From assembly GCA_947259065.1 (NCBI GenBank), contig CAMYLH010000002.1, positions 1 through 37,967 on the forward strand: 37,967 nt of DNA. Reading direction: 5' to 3'. Source of the stretch: an uncultured Desulfobacterales bacterium. Lineage in GTDB: Bacteria; Desulfobacterota; Desulfobacteria; Desulfobacterales; JAFDCJ01. Position 1 is the stretch's first letter. Every line of letters begins with the position of its first letter. The notes under the pieces were generated by a model. It was given only the letters and a program-made list of their open reading frames with translations. It was not told the DNA's origin and did no database searches. Positions 27,649 to 36,642 of this stretch are shown here, piece after piece. The position numbers were made by a program, and so were the translations under genes.

Positions 27649-28404
27649 ATGGCACTGGCAAAAACATCCGCAAAAAATTATATCAAAAAGGACGACTCGT
27701 ATCGGGATCAATTGATCACCGAATATCTTCCCTATGTCAAGCGCATTGTCCATCGCATTGCCGTCCATCTGCCTTCAACGATCGATATTGAAGATTTAAT
27801 GAATGTCGGTGTTATTGGCTTGATTCAGGCCGTCGATCGATATGATCCGAAAAGAGATAACAAGTTTATGACCTACGCGGTATTTAGAATTAGAGGTGCC
27901 GTCTTGAGCGAGCTTAGATCCAGAGACTTCTTATCCCGGGCCAATCGACGAAAAATCAGAAACCTGGAAAATGTTCACCTTAAATTGGAGCAGAAATTAG
28001 GCCGCGAAGTTGACGACTTTGAAATAGCCCATGAACTGGGTATTGATATTGAGCAGGTCCATCGCACCAAGCAGATGTCTGGTATCTCATTTATCAGTTT
28101 CGAAGAATTGGGTTTTTCTTCCAAGGACGAAAAAGAAAAACTTATAAATTATCTGATCGACAGTGAAGATGATGCTTTGACTGTGACGCGTTTAAAAGAA
28201 TTAAAAGCTGCCGTTGCCAGAGCAATTGAAAAGCTGCCAGAAAAAGAACGACTGGTAATTTCTCTTTATTATTTGGATGAACTCACAATGAAAGAAACGG
28301 GTATGGTATTAAATGTTACCGAATCAAGGGTCTCGCAGATTCACTCTCAAGCGATTATGCGTCTACGGGCCAGACTTAAAAAAGAAAAATTTATAGGCGA
28401 TTAA
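27649..28404 (+). CDS. fliA: RNA polymerase sigma factor for flagellar operons (sigma28)
   Basis: YLPYVKRIVHRIAVHLPSTIDIEDLMNVGVIGLIQAVDRYDP...FMTYAVFRIRGAVLSELRSRDFLSR...LPEKERLVISLYYLDELTMKETGMVLNVTESRVSQIHSQAIMRLR. Confidence 0.97.
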   Translation: MALAKTSAKNYIKKDDSYRDQLITEYLPYVKRIVHRIAVHLPSTIDIEDLMNVGVIGLIQAVDRYDPKRDNKFMTYAVFRIRGAVLSELRSRDFLSRANRRKIRNLENVHLKLEQKLGREVDDFEIAHELGIDIEQVHRTKQMSGISFISFEELGFSSKDEKEKLINYLIDSEDDALTVTRLKELKAAVARAIEKLPEKERLVISLYYLDELTMKETGMVLNVTESRVSQIHSQAIMRLRARLKKEKFIGD

Positions 28405-28444
28405 ACTAGGCAATAGGATATCGTTACTTCCCCAGAGCAAAGCC

Positions 28445-28723
28445 ATGGTAGATATTTTTAAAATAACAAAACCTCTGTCATCCTTGTCCGCAACTAATAG
28501 AGCAAAGCCGGTTGATCACAGGCTGAATAATAACCGGCAGAGTCAGTTCAAAGAGAATTTCAAAAAAAGACAGAGGAATAAAAAGTCAAAAAAAAAATTG
28601 GTGCACCCAATTATATCCGGCGGATTCAGCGCGGCAGACGGAGTACACCATACCAAAGATGCTGTGCCAAACAAGAGATCAAATGAATACTCACATAGAA
28701 GGATTATAGATTTAAGGGTCTAG
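28445..28723 (+). CDS. Small basic protein of unknown function (92 aa)
   Basis: ORF track; Lys/Arg/Asn-rich centre (RQRNKKSKKKL) and C-terminal RRIIDLRV; co-directional between fliA and the next gene, tight spacing. Confidence 0.65.
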   Translation: MVDIFKITKPLSSLSATNRAKPVDHRLNNNRQSQFKENFKKRQRNKKSKKKLVHPIISGGFSAADGVHHTKDAVPNKRSNEYSHRRIIDLRV

Positions 28724-28745
28724 CGACTATAGTTAAGGAGTTGGA

Positions 28746-29237
28746 ATGGTATTTCAAGTGGCTCAATTTTGGGACATCCTAAGCGATGGGTTTCAAATTA
28801 TCCTATGCCTGTTGATTCTGGGGTTTCTTATTAAAAACCGAGCAATTCATAAAAAATTTGCAATTAACAAAATGATAAAAGGCGCTGAACATAGCTTTAA
28901 TAAACATGTCTTTAACACTACCGTTCAGCAACTAGTTAACCACGCATTTACGAATATCACCGATACCATAGCTGCTGAACGTACTGGTTTGGAGCGTCTG
29001 TTGGGACAAAATCCACTCGGTAGCGAAGATGATGACATTTCCAAGGCGCAATACGATTATCAGTTAAAAAATACTCTTGATAACCATCTGCGATCTGATG
29101 ACCATAACGACCTTGCCGGGTGTCATGAAAAAGTCAAAAGGTTTTCAGCCAAAGGCTTGAATGCCAGAAAAATATCCGAAAAGCTCAAGATTCCGTTGGG
29201 TGAGGTAGAACTTATCTTGAGCCTTCAGAAAAAATGA
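28746..29237 (+). CDS. Membrane-anchored protein with C-terminal HTH-like motif; SwrB/DUF2802-like by architecture
   Basis: N-terminal TM (FQIILCLLILGFLI), polar middle, C-terminal AKGLNARKISEKLKIPLGEVELILSLQKK; RBS (AAGGAG) upstream. Confidence 0.7.
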   Translation: MVFQVAQFWDILSDGFQIILCLLILGFLIKNRAIHKKFAINKMIKGAEHSFNKHVFNTTVQQLVNHAFTNITDTIAAERTGLERLLGQNPLGSEDDDISKAQYDYQLKNTLDNHLRSDDHNDLAGCHEKVKRFSAKGLNARKISEKLKIPLGEVELILSLQKK

Positions 29238-29397
29238 AGTCGGCGGCAAAAATTTCCTACTGTAATACAAATACCCGGCAAATATCCTCAGCATAAACAG
29301 CAAAACAAAAACAATCTAACTATCTGATTTTCGGAAAAACTTATTCAACATCCTCACTATGGCGAGAGGTTACAGTTATCCATCAAAAAAGCTTTAT

Positions 29398-29412
29398 TGG
29401 TATGTCTCTTGC
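29398..29412 (+). promoter_or_regulatory. Sigma54-type promoter upstream of the flgF operon
   Basis: TGGTAT-GTCTC-TTGC(A), in a 275-nt intergenic gap, 101 nt upstream of flgF. Confidence 0.65.
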
Positions 29413-29512
29413 ATCTTTTTTCTATGTTTTCCATCGGAGTCTATAATTGATTTATCGTTTTACCGGGATCATTACAGCGGCATTTATTCTAAAAGGATGC
29501 AGAGGTAATTAA

Positions 29513-30289
29513 ATGAGCGGAGAAATCTATATGGCTGCAGTCGGCGCATTGGTTTACGAAAAAAGACTGCAAATAATTTCAAATAATCTCGCTAACTCCA
29601 ACACAGTTGGTTATAAGCAGGACCACGGGCAGTTTCAAATTTCAGATTTGTCTGCTTTTCCCAAAGAATCCAATCAAAATGGCGATGAATTGAACGCATC
29701 CCAGGCTGATCTTTTCTGGAATCAGTTTAATGTATATACCGATCATAGCAACGGAAGTTTGAAAAATACCGGTAATGATTTAGATTTGGCTTTGGTCGGA
29801 AAAGGCTTTTTCTGTGTTCAGACGTCAGACGGCACCCACTATACCCGTAAAGGTGATTTTACGCTCAATGCGGATGGTGTCCTCGTAACTCGCAGCGGGT
29901 GGCCGGTGCTGGGGGAAGGTGGGGAGATATCGGTAGACAGCACGGAGAATCCCAATCAGCATAAGAAATTTTCAGTGGACGAGGAGGGCAATATAAGCGT
30001 GGACGGTAACCAGATAGGCAGCCTTCGACTCGTCGACTTTCCCCAACCATACAACCTTACCAAGGTGGGTGAGGCGTTATTCAAACTTTCGGATTCCGGG
30101 TTGGGCGATACTCCGGCCGAAGATGTAAGAGTTAGCCAGGGATTTATCGAACTTTCCAACGTTGACGCCGTCAAAATGATGACGGAAATGATCGAAGTAC
30201 TTCGCGGCTATGAATCCTATCAAAAGATAATTCGATCCGTAGATGAAGTCAACTCAAGGGCTATTAACGAAATTGGTAAGATGACCTAA
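29513..30289 (+). CDS. flgF: Flagellar basal-body rod protein FlgF
   Basis: MSGEIYMAAVGALVYEKRLQIISNNLANSNTVGYKQD...; paired with flgG. Confidence 0.94.
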   Translation: MSGEIYMAAVGALVYEKRLQIISNNLANSNTVGYKQDHGQFQISDLSAFPKESNQNGDELNASQADLFWNQFNVYTDHSNGSLKNTGNDLDLALVGKGFFCVQTSDGTHYTRKGDFTLNADGVLVTRSGWPVLGEGGEISVDSTENPNQHKKFSVDEEGNISVDGNQIGSLRLVDFPQPYNLTKVGEALFKLSDSGLGDTPAEDVRVSQGFIELSNVDAVKMMTEMIEVLRGYESYQKIIRSVDEVNSRAINEIGKMT

Positions 30290-30344
30290 ACTAGACCAAA
30301 ACAAACACCCGGACCCAGACAATCAATTGATAATAGGAGGGTAA

Positions 30345-31133
30345 ATGATACGCAGCTTATGGACCTCAGCAACCGGTATGCAGGCACAGGCATTAAATCT
30401 CGATGTCATTTCAAACAATCTGGCCAATGTGAACACATCAGGATTCAAAAAAAGTCGCGCCGAATTTCAGGATTTATTATATGAAACCATTCGGCCTGCG
30501 GGAACTTCTTCCAGCCAGGACACCCAGGTGCCCGCGGGCATTCAACTCGGACACGGTACCCGGCCGTCCTCTGTGTTGAAAATTTTTTCCCAAGGGAATA
30601 TGGAAAACACCCAGAATGAGCTTGACCTGGCGATCGAAGGCGATGGATTTTTTCAAATAACGCTTCCAAACGGTGAGACTGCCTATACACGGGACGGGAC
30701 GTTTAAACTGGATAGTGACGGTCGTATCGTAAACTCCGATGGATTTACCTTGCAACCGGAGATTGCGATTCCTACGGATGCTTTATCAATTTCAGTGGGA
30801 ATGGATGGGACGGTTTCTGTGCTGCAAGCCGGCGATAGCACCCCCAGTGAGATCGGCACTATTGAATTGGCCCGCTTCGTCAATCCCGCCGGATTGATCA
30901 GCATGGGTAAAAATTTGTTCATAACATCAGAGGCATCTGGAGATGAAATGACCGGCACTGCCGGAGAAAACGGTTTGGGCACCTTGGCCCAGGGATTTCT
31001 GGAAATGTCAAATGTCAGTGTTGTGGATGAGATGGTGAATATGATCACCGCCCAGAGAGCATACGAATCCAACAGCAAAGCCATCCAGGCCGCTGATGAC
31101 ATGCTGCAATTGGCCAACAATGTTAAACGATAA
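30345..31133 (+). CDS. flgG: Flagellar distal rod protein FlgG
   Basis: [48 protein letters not shown]...[34 protein letters not shown]. Confidence 0.98.
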   Translation: MIRSLWTSATGMQAQALNLDVISNNLANVNTSGFKKSRAEFQDLLYETIRPAGTSSSQDTQVPAGIQLGHGTRPSSVLKIFSQGNMENTQNELDLAIEGDGFFQITLPNGETAYTRDGTFKLDSDGRIVNSDGFTLQPEIAIPTDALSISVGMDGTVSVLQAGDSTPSEIGTIELARFVNPAGLISMGKNLFITSEASGDEMTGTAGENGLGTLAQGFLEMSNVSVVDEMVNMITAQRAYESNSKAIQAADDMLQLANNVKR

Positions 31134-31141
31134 AGAATTGA

Positions 31142-32146
31142 ATGAAGCTATTAAATTATAAATATCAAGCCTATAGACACCTGTTTCCGATCATTATTTT
31201 TCTGCTGGTATTTATATCGGAAATATCCTGGGAAGCTGAAGCAGCTGATTTGACCCGGATCAGAATTTTACCGAAAGTTCAGATTAATGAAGAAAATATC
31301 CTGCTGGGCAAGATCGCCGGGATCGAAGGCCATGATCCGCTCCTGGTTCAAAAACTGAGCAGTATCGTGGTTGCAAGGGCACCTCTGCCGGGGAAGTCGC
31401 GCACACTGGGAAAACAGATTTTTCAATTTCGCTTGAAACAAAACGGAATCGATTTGTCTCAAATAGTGTTGCATATACCCGCCGAAGTTGTCGTTACGCG
31501 GAACTTTATCGAGGTCAGCCGAGAAAAAATAAAAATGCTGGTATCCGATTATATCCAAAAAAATATTTTAAAGGATCATTCTGATGGCAGCATCAAAGAA
31601 ATACAGGTTGCAGACAGCCTGCAGCTGCCCAATGGCCGCATAACCTTTAAGGTCATACCACCCCGTAACAGAGAATTGTTGGGGCAAATCCCGTTTTCGG
31701 TTCATTTTGATGTAAACGGCAAGTTTTATAAACGAGTCTGGGCCACCGCCACGGTAGAAGTGCTGGCTGAAGTAGTGATAACAAAAAAGCCACTGGGAAG
31801 ACATAAACCGATTACTGAAGATGACATCGAGTTGTTAAAAATGGATTTGGCAAAATTACCAACCGGCGTCGTCACGGACCCGGAAGTGGTTCTCGGAAAG
31901 CGAACGAGAAGAGCAATTGGCGCCAAAACAGTCCTGAGAGCCGATTTGGTCGAATTCCCGCCGCTGGTAAAACGCGGAGACGTGGTGATCATTATCGCCG
32001 AATCCGAGGGATTGAAAATTACCGCCCTGGGACAAGTCAAAAAAAAAGGAAGACTCGGTGAAAGTATCCCGGTAATAAATTTTGACTCCAAAAAAATTCT
32101 CTATGCGCGGGTGCTGGATTCCAGCACGGTCAAGGTTGAATTCTAA
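31142..32146 (+). CDS. flgA: P-ring assembly chaperone FlgA
   Basis: Signal-peptide-like N-terminus, C-terminal SAF domain (ITKKPLGRHKPITEDDIELLKMDLAKLPTGVVTDPEVVLGKRTRRAIGAKTVLRADLVEFPPLVKRGDVVIIIAESEGLKITALGQ). Confidence 0.94.
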   Translation: MKLLNYKYQAYRHLFPIIIFLLVFISEISWEAEAADLTRIRILPKVQINEENILLGKIAGIEGHDPLLVQKLSSIVVARAPLPGKSRTLGKQIFQFRLKQNGIDLSQIVLHIPAEVVVTRNFIEVSREKIKMLVSDYIQKNILKDHSDGSIKEIQVADSLQLPNGRITFKVIPPRNRELLGQIPFSVHFDVNGKFYKRVWATATVEVLAEVVITKKPLGRHKPITEDDIELLKMDLAKLPTGVVTDPEVVLGKRTRRAIGAKTVLRADLVEFPPLVKRGDVVIIIAESEGLKITALGQVKKKGRLGESIPVINFDSKKILYARVLDSSTVKVEF

Positions 32147-32172
32147 ACAACAACAGGAGCAGTTAGAACAAA

Positions 32173-32931
32173 ATGCAGAAAACACCAGGTCGTTTAATAA
32201 CCGCCGTTATCGCTGTTATTCTAATCGTCGGTCTCGCCGGATGTGCGGGTAGCCGAAACAGCATTCAACCGGCACTGCAGCAAATGCAGGCCAATGAAGA
32301 GATGTCACCTCATCCGGCAGGCAAAACATCTGTGAGCAATGATGGCTCCCTCTGGCAGGTGCGCAGCTCCCTGAACGGAATGTTTATTGATACCAAAGCG
32401 CGTAATGTCGGAGATATTGTAACGGTTGAAATTGATGAGTCTGCCAAGGCATCAAACAAAGCCAATACTGAAACCGAACGCACCTCCAGTCTTGAGGCCG
32501 GTATTGAAAAATTGTTCGGGGTGGAAGACTGGTGGGCGAACGAGGTTTTGCCTGATGTTCCAGATAGTTTGCCTAAATTGACCCCTTTCGGAAATCCCTC
32601 CGTCAAAGGAAGTCTGAAGAGTAACTTTGCGGGGGACGGGGCAACAACTCGAAGCGGAACATTATCGGCCTTTATTACCTGTAGAGTCGTTGATGTCAAG
32701 GCCAACGGTAATTTAAAAATTGTGGGGACACGAGAAGTTATGGTTAATAACGAAAACCAGTTAATCATTTTATCAGGGATTATCCGCCCCCGTGATATTT
32801 CCGATGAGAATGTCATCATGTCGACTTTCATTTCCAACGCCAAAATTGCATACAGCGGTTCCGGCATCGTGGATGATCGCCAACGTCCGGGATGGCTCGC
32901 CAATTTGCTGAATACCGTCTGGCCATTTTAA
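32173..32931 (+). CDS. flgH: Flagellar L-ring lipoprotein FlgH
   Basis: Lipobox LAGC; SLWQVRSSLNGMFIDTKARNVGDIVTVEIDESAKASNKANTET; NENQLIILSGIIRPRDIS. Confidence 0.97.
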   Translation: MQKTPGRLITAVIAVILIVGLAGCAGSRNSIQPALQQMQANEEMSPHPAGKTSVSNDGSLWQVRSSLNGMFIDTKARNVGDIVTVEIDESAKASNKANTETERTSSLEAGIEKLFGVEDWWANEVLPDVPDSLPKLTPFGNPSVKGSLKSNFAGDGATTRSGTLSAFITCRVVDVKANGNLKIVGTREVMVNNENQLIILSGIIRPRDISDENVIMSTFISNAKIAYSGSGIVDDRQRPGWLANLLNTVWPF

Positions 32932-32963
32932 AAAAAAAACTCAAAGGGCTGGATCAATTCACC

Positions 32964-34103
32964 ATGGTTGATTCAAATTTATTTGATCAAATGAAACCCA
33001 CAACAATTATTGCTTGGATAATTACCCTAACGGCCGTTTTCTGCTTAACTGGGAATGCATTTGGCGTACGAATCAAAGATATTGCGGATATCAAGGGTGT
33101 CCGTCAGAATCAACTGGTCGGATACGGGCTCATTGTGGGTCTGGACGGAACCGGTGACAGTGCTAGTGCCATATTCACGATTCAATCCATGGCCAGCATG
33201 CTGGAGAAGATGGGGGTAACGGTTAAGGCTGAAGACATTCAGGTGGATAATGTAGCTGCTGTCATGGTGACGGCCGATTTGCCGCCGTTTGCACGCTCGG
33301 GAAGCAGAATCGATGTTCTCGTCAGTTCGATTGGTGATGCCAAGAACCTCCAGGGAGGCACATTGCTTTTTACGCCATTAAAAGCCGCTGATCAGCAGGT
33401 GTATGCTGTTGCCCAGGGACCCATCAGCACCGGCGGTTTTGCTGTAGGTGGCGCCTCAGGCTCCGGGGTGCAGAAAAATTTTCCCACGGTGGGAAGGGTT
33501 GTCAACGGCGCGTTAATCGAAAAAGAGATCCCCAACGAATTCAACCAGAAGCAATCGCTGACCTTAACCCTGCACAGTCCCGATTTCACCACTTCATCCA
33601 GAGTGGCCCGGGCGATCAACATCGCCTTTTATGACCAAATTGCCCGGACTCATGATGCCGGTACTATTGAGGTCAAAGTCCCTGAAAAATATATGGGCAA
33701 TGTGGTTGCCCTGGTAACGATGATAGAAAGCTTGGGTGTTACGCCGGACACGGTATCCAAGGTGATTATCAACGAACGCACCGGAACCGTAATTATGGGT
33801 GAAAATGTCAGAATATCAACCGTTGCGATTGCCCACGGGAATTTGAGTATCGAAATCACGGAAGATTCTAGAGTTTCCCAGCCCTTGCCTTTTTCACCGG
33901 GAGGCGAGACCGTGGTGACGCCGGATTCAGGAGTTATGGTTCAAGAAGGTAACAATCCGATATTTCTGGTTGATTCCGGCGTTAGTATAGCCGCGGTTGT
34001 TAAGGCTTTAAATGCCCTGGGCGTTTCCCCACGTGATCTGATTGCCATTTTTCAAGCGCTGAAAGCCGCAGGCGCCCTGCAGGCCGAATTGGAGATAATG
34101 TAA
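32964..34103 (+). CDS. flgI: Flagellar P-ring protein FlgI
   Basis: VRIKDIADIKGVRQNQLVGYGLIVGLDGTGDS...; same frame as track ORF 32892..34103; start at 32964 or 32991 gives a proper signal peptide and avoids overlap with flgH. Confidence 0.96.
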   Translation: MVDSNLFDQMKPTTIIAWIITLTAVFCLTGNAFGVRIKDIADIKGVRQNQLVGYGLIVGLDGTGDSASAIFTIQSMASMLEKMGVTVKAEDIQVDNVAAVMVTADLPPFARSGSRIDVLVSSIGDAKNLQGGTLLFTPLKAADQQVYAVAQGPISTGGFAVGGASGSGVQKNFPTVGRVVNGALIEKEIPNEFNQKQSLTLTLHSPDFTTSSRVARAINIAFYDQIARTHDAGTIEVKVPEKYMGNVVALVTMIESLGVTPDTVSKVIINERTGTVIMGENVRISTVAIAHGNLSIEITEDSRVSQPLPFSPGGETVVTPDSGVMVQEGNNPIFLVDSGVSIAAVVKALNALGVSPRDLIAIFQALKAAGALQAELEIM

Positions 34104-34471
34104 TGGATGATAAAATTCTGTCGGCTTCGCCGGTGATGGTACCTGTAAATCAAATTTATCAGAATCAAAGAATCGGCAATAGCTTAAAATCCATAAGCAA
34201 TCATACAACCGATAAAGATGATCCGAAACTGGCTGCAGCCTGTGCGGAAATGGAGTCCCTTTTTCTTACCCACCTTCTCAAGGAGATGCGTGCCACCGTC
34301 GAAAAGTCCGGCTTTATCGGTGGCGGTCAGGCCGAAGAAATTTTTACCTCCCTGCTGGATATAGAATTATCGAAAAAGATGTCTGCGGCCGGCGGCATCG
34401 GTTTATCCGACATTTTGCTGGAGCAGCTGGGCGCAAAGTCGCCAAGAAATAATAATCCGGCTTCAGAGTAA
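34103..34471 (+). CDS. flgJ: Rod-binding protein FlgJ, N-terminal domain only (no muramidase domain)
   Basis: KLAAACAEMESLFLTHLLKEMRATVEKSGFIGGGQAEEIFTSLLDIELSKKMSAAGGIGLSDILLEQL; 122 aa. Confidence 0.92.
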   Translation: MDDKILSASPVMVPVNQIYQNQRIGNSLKSISNHTTDKDDPKLAAACAEMESLFLTHLLKEMRATVEKSGFIGGGQAEEIFTSLLDIELSKKMSAAGGIGLSDILLEQLGAKSPRNNNPASE

Positions 34472-34498
34472 ATCGAAGGAATCCTTGAAAGATACCCC

Positions 34499-34526
34499 TA
34501 AAGTTCTTGCTTTTTTCAACCGATAA
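34499..34526 (+). promoter_or_regulatory. Sigma28 (FliA)-type promoter for flgN-flgK-flgL
   Basis: TAAA-N16-ACCGATAA (TAAAGTTCTTGCTTTTTTCAACCGATAA), about 40 nt upstream of flgN. Confidence 0.75.
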
Positions 34527-34565
34527 TAAACCCATATTGATACGTTTGTAGCAGGAAATCCAAAC

Positions 34566-35072
34566 ATGAAAATGGACCAAAAGATTAATCAGCTGTTACG
34601 TGTCCTCGAACAGGAAAGCGAACTTTACCGGTCCATTTTGACGGTGATTGACAAAGAATGCAATGCTGCTGTTCGTTCGGAATTAAATGCCTTAATCAAG
34701 GCCGGAGAAGAGAAAGACAGTATTCTGGTGAAGCTTCGGTTAGTTGAAGAACAACGAATCCGGCTGGTAATAGAGATGGCAAAAGCTTTGGGATACCCCC
34801 CACGGGATTTCACCATTAGCATGATTTCTCAGCTGGTAGGCGAACCATTCGCCGGATGGCTATGTCAGGCCGGCACTGACCTGAAGACAGTGCTGAATGC
34901 AGTGAAAAATGCAAATCACCGGAACAAGCAGTTATTTGACCATTCCCTGGACCTTTTACGGGGATCATTCAATCTTTTAAGCGAGTTGACGCGATCCGAC
35001 ATGGTCTACCACCGTACGGGAAATATTCAGAAAAATTATCGAACCGGAAAATGTGTGAACGGCGAAATTTAA
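34566..35072 (+). CDS. flgN: Flagellar export chaperone FlgN-like
   Basis: Coiled-coil (LLRVLEQESELYRSILTVIDKECNAAVRSELNALIKAGEEKDSILVKLRLVEEQR) directly upstream of flgK. Confidence 0.88.
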   Translation: MKMDQKINQLLRVLEQESELYRSILTVIDKECNAAVRSELNALIKAGEEKDSILVKLRLVEEQRIRLVIEMAKALGYPPRDFTISMISQLVGEPFAGWLCQAGTDLKTVLNAVKNANHRNKQLFDHSLDLLRGSFNLLSELTRSDMVYHRTGNIQKNYRTGKCVNGEI

Positions 35073-35213
35073 CTGTTGCATATTGTTGATTCAATGCAAA
35101 TGGCACCAGAAAAACATAGGCTTTAAAGTATCTTAAATTATTAAAAAAAACCAAAAAGCTATCAATTCCCTCGAGTATGGCAACAAAGCCCCCTAAATCT
35201 CGAGCAAAGGTGG

Positions 35214-36623
35214 TTGATTATGACAACTATTCCCGGTTTATTGAGTATTGGAAGTAATGCCCTCATGGTGCAGCAGAAAGGCATCTATGTTACCGGAAAT
35301 AACATAGCCAATGTGAACACTCCCGGATATTCGCGACAACGACTGAATATGTCGACTGACGTGCCGGTTAACACCGGCAGCGGACCATTGGGCAGCGGCG
35401 TAACCGCTAACGAAATTGAAAGGGTTTATGATCGTTTCCTGGGGGTCCAGATCAACAACGAAACCCAGAGCCTGGGACAGTGGGAAGCACGCAAAGATTC
35501 TCTTGAAAGAGTCGAAATGATTTTTAATGAATCCGGCGGTTACGGACTGAACCATGTTATGAGCGAATTTTGGAATGCATGGCAGGACCTGACCAATAAT
35601 CCATCCGGCTCGGTCGAACGTACCGTCCTTTTGGCCAAAAGTGAGATGCTGACAGCGACCTTATCTAAGAACTATGAAGATCTGCAAAATATTCAGCAGG
35701 ATATTGATGCAAACCTCGAAGGTGCTGTTCATGAAATAAACCGGTTGTCGGAGAACACCGTCGACCTCAACCAGAAGATTATTCAGATGGAGTCTGGCGG
35801 CCATGCGGCAAACGACTACCGGGACCAGCGAGATTTAGTGTTGAAAAAACTCTCGAAACTGATCGACATCGACAGTTACGAGGATAATACCGGCGCCGTC
35901 ACAGTTTCGGTGGGCAGTGGACAGGTCCTTGTGGAAGGTACTCGCAGCTATAAATTGTCGACCCAGGTCGACGCTACCGGGCATCAAGACATTACCTGGA
36001 TGGACAGTTCCGGCAACGCGGTAATAATCACCAACGATATTTCCAAGGGTAAACTGAAAGGCTGGCTGGATGCCAGGGATATCGACGTCGACAATTCCTT
36101 GAATAAGCTGGATACCCTGGCCCAAGACCTGATGACGGAAGTCAACACCCTTCACGCTGCCGGCTACGGACTTGACGGCTCTACCGGCAATGATTTTTTC
36201 ACAGGAGCTGCAACGGCGGCCGGTATACAGGTCAATCCGCTAATTTCCAATGATATCAATTTGATTGCCGCTGCGGATAGCTTTAATTTAGTGCCCGGAG
36301 ACAAACCGGGAGACAACGGCAACGCCATTGCCATCGCCAACTTGCAGAAAGCAAAGACTATGAGTGCCAACACGGCTACTTTTGGTGCCTATTATGGTTC
36401 AATGGTAAGTGATGTCGGCCTTGCGGTTCAGCAGGCAACCTCATATTACGATCATCAATCTCAGATGGTGCTTCAGGTGGAAAATCATCGGGAATCGGTT
36501 TCCGGGGTTTCCATCGATGAAGAGACGGTCAATCTGATAAAATTTCAGAATGCCTATCAGGCAGCCGCCAAGTTAATCAATACCGCGGATGAAATGATGG
36601 AAACGGTATTGAATATGATTTAA
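35214..36623 (+). CDS. flgK: Flagellar hook-associated protein 1 FlgK
   Basis: LLSIGSNALMVQQKGIYVTGNNIANVNTPGYSRQRLNM...SVSGVSIDEETVNLIKFQNAYQAAAKLINTADEMMETVLNM. Confidence 0.98.
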   Translation: MIMTTIPGLLSIGSNALMVQQKGIYVTGNNIANVNTPGYSRQRLNMSTDVPVNTGSGPLGSGVTANEIERVYDRFLGVQINNETQSLGQWEARKDSLERVEMIFNESGGYGLNHVMSEFWNAWQDLTNNPSGSVERTVLLAKSEMLTATLSKNYEDLQNIQQDIDANLEGAVHEINRLSENTVDLNQKIIQMESGGHAANDYRDQRDLVLKKLSKLIDIDSYEDNTGAVTVSVGSGQVLVEGTRSYKLSTQVDATGHQDITWMDSSGNAVIITNDISKGKLKGWLDARDIDVDNSLNKLDTLAQDLMTEVNTLHAAGYGLDGSTGNDFFTGAATAAGIQVNPLISNDINLIAAADSFNLVPGDKPGDNGNAIAIANLQKAKTMSANTATFGAYYGSMVSDVGLAVQQATSYYDHQSQMVLQVENHRESVSGVSIDEETVNLIKFQNAYQAAAKLINTADEMMETVLNMI

Positions 36624-36642
36624 TTTTCCACAGGAGACTATC

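Noticed and set aside
28445-28723. Calling the 92-aa ORF FlgM
   Set aside because: No FlgM-like C-terminal helices recognised; kept only as a speculative possibility in findings.
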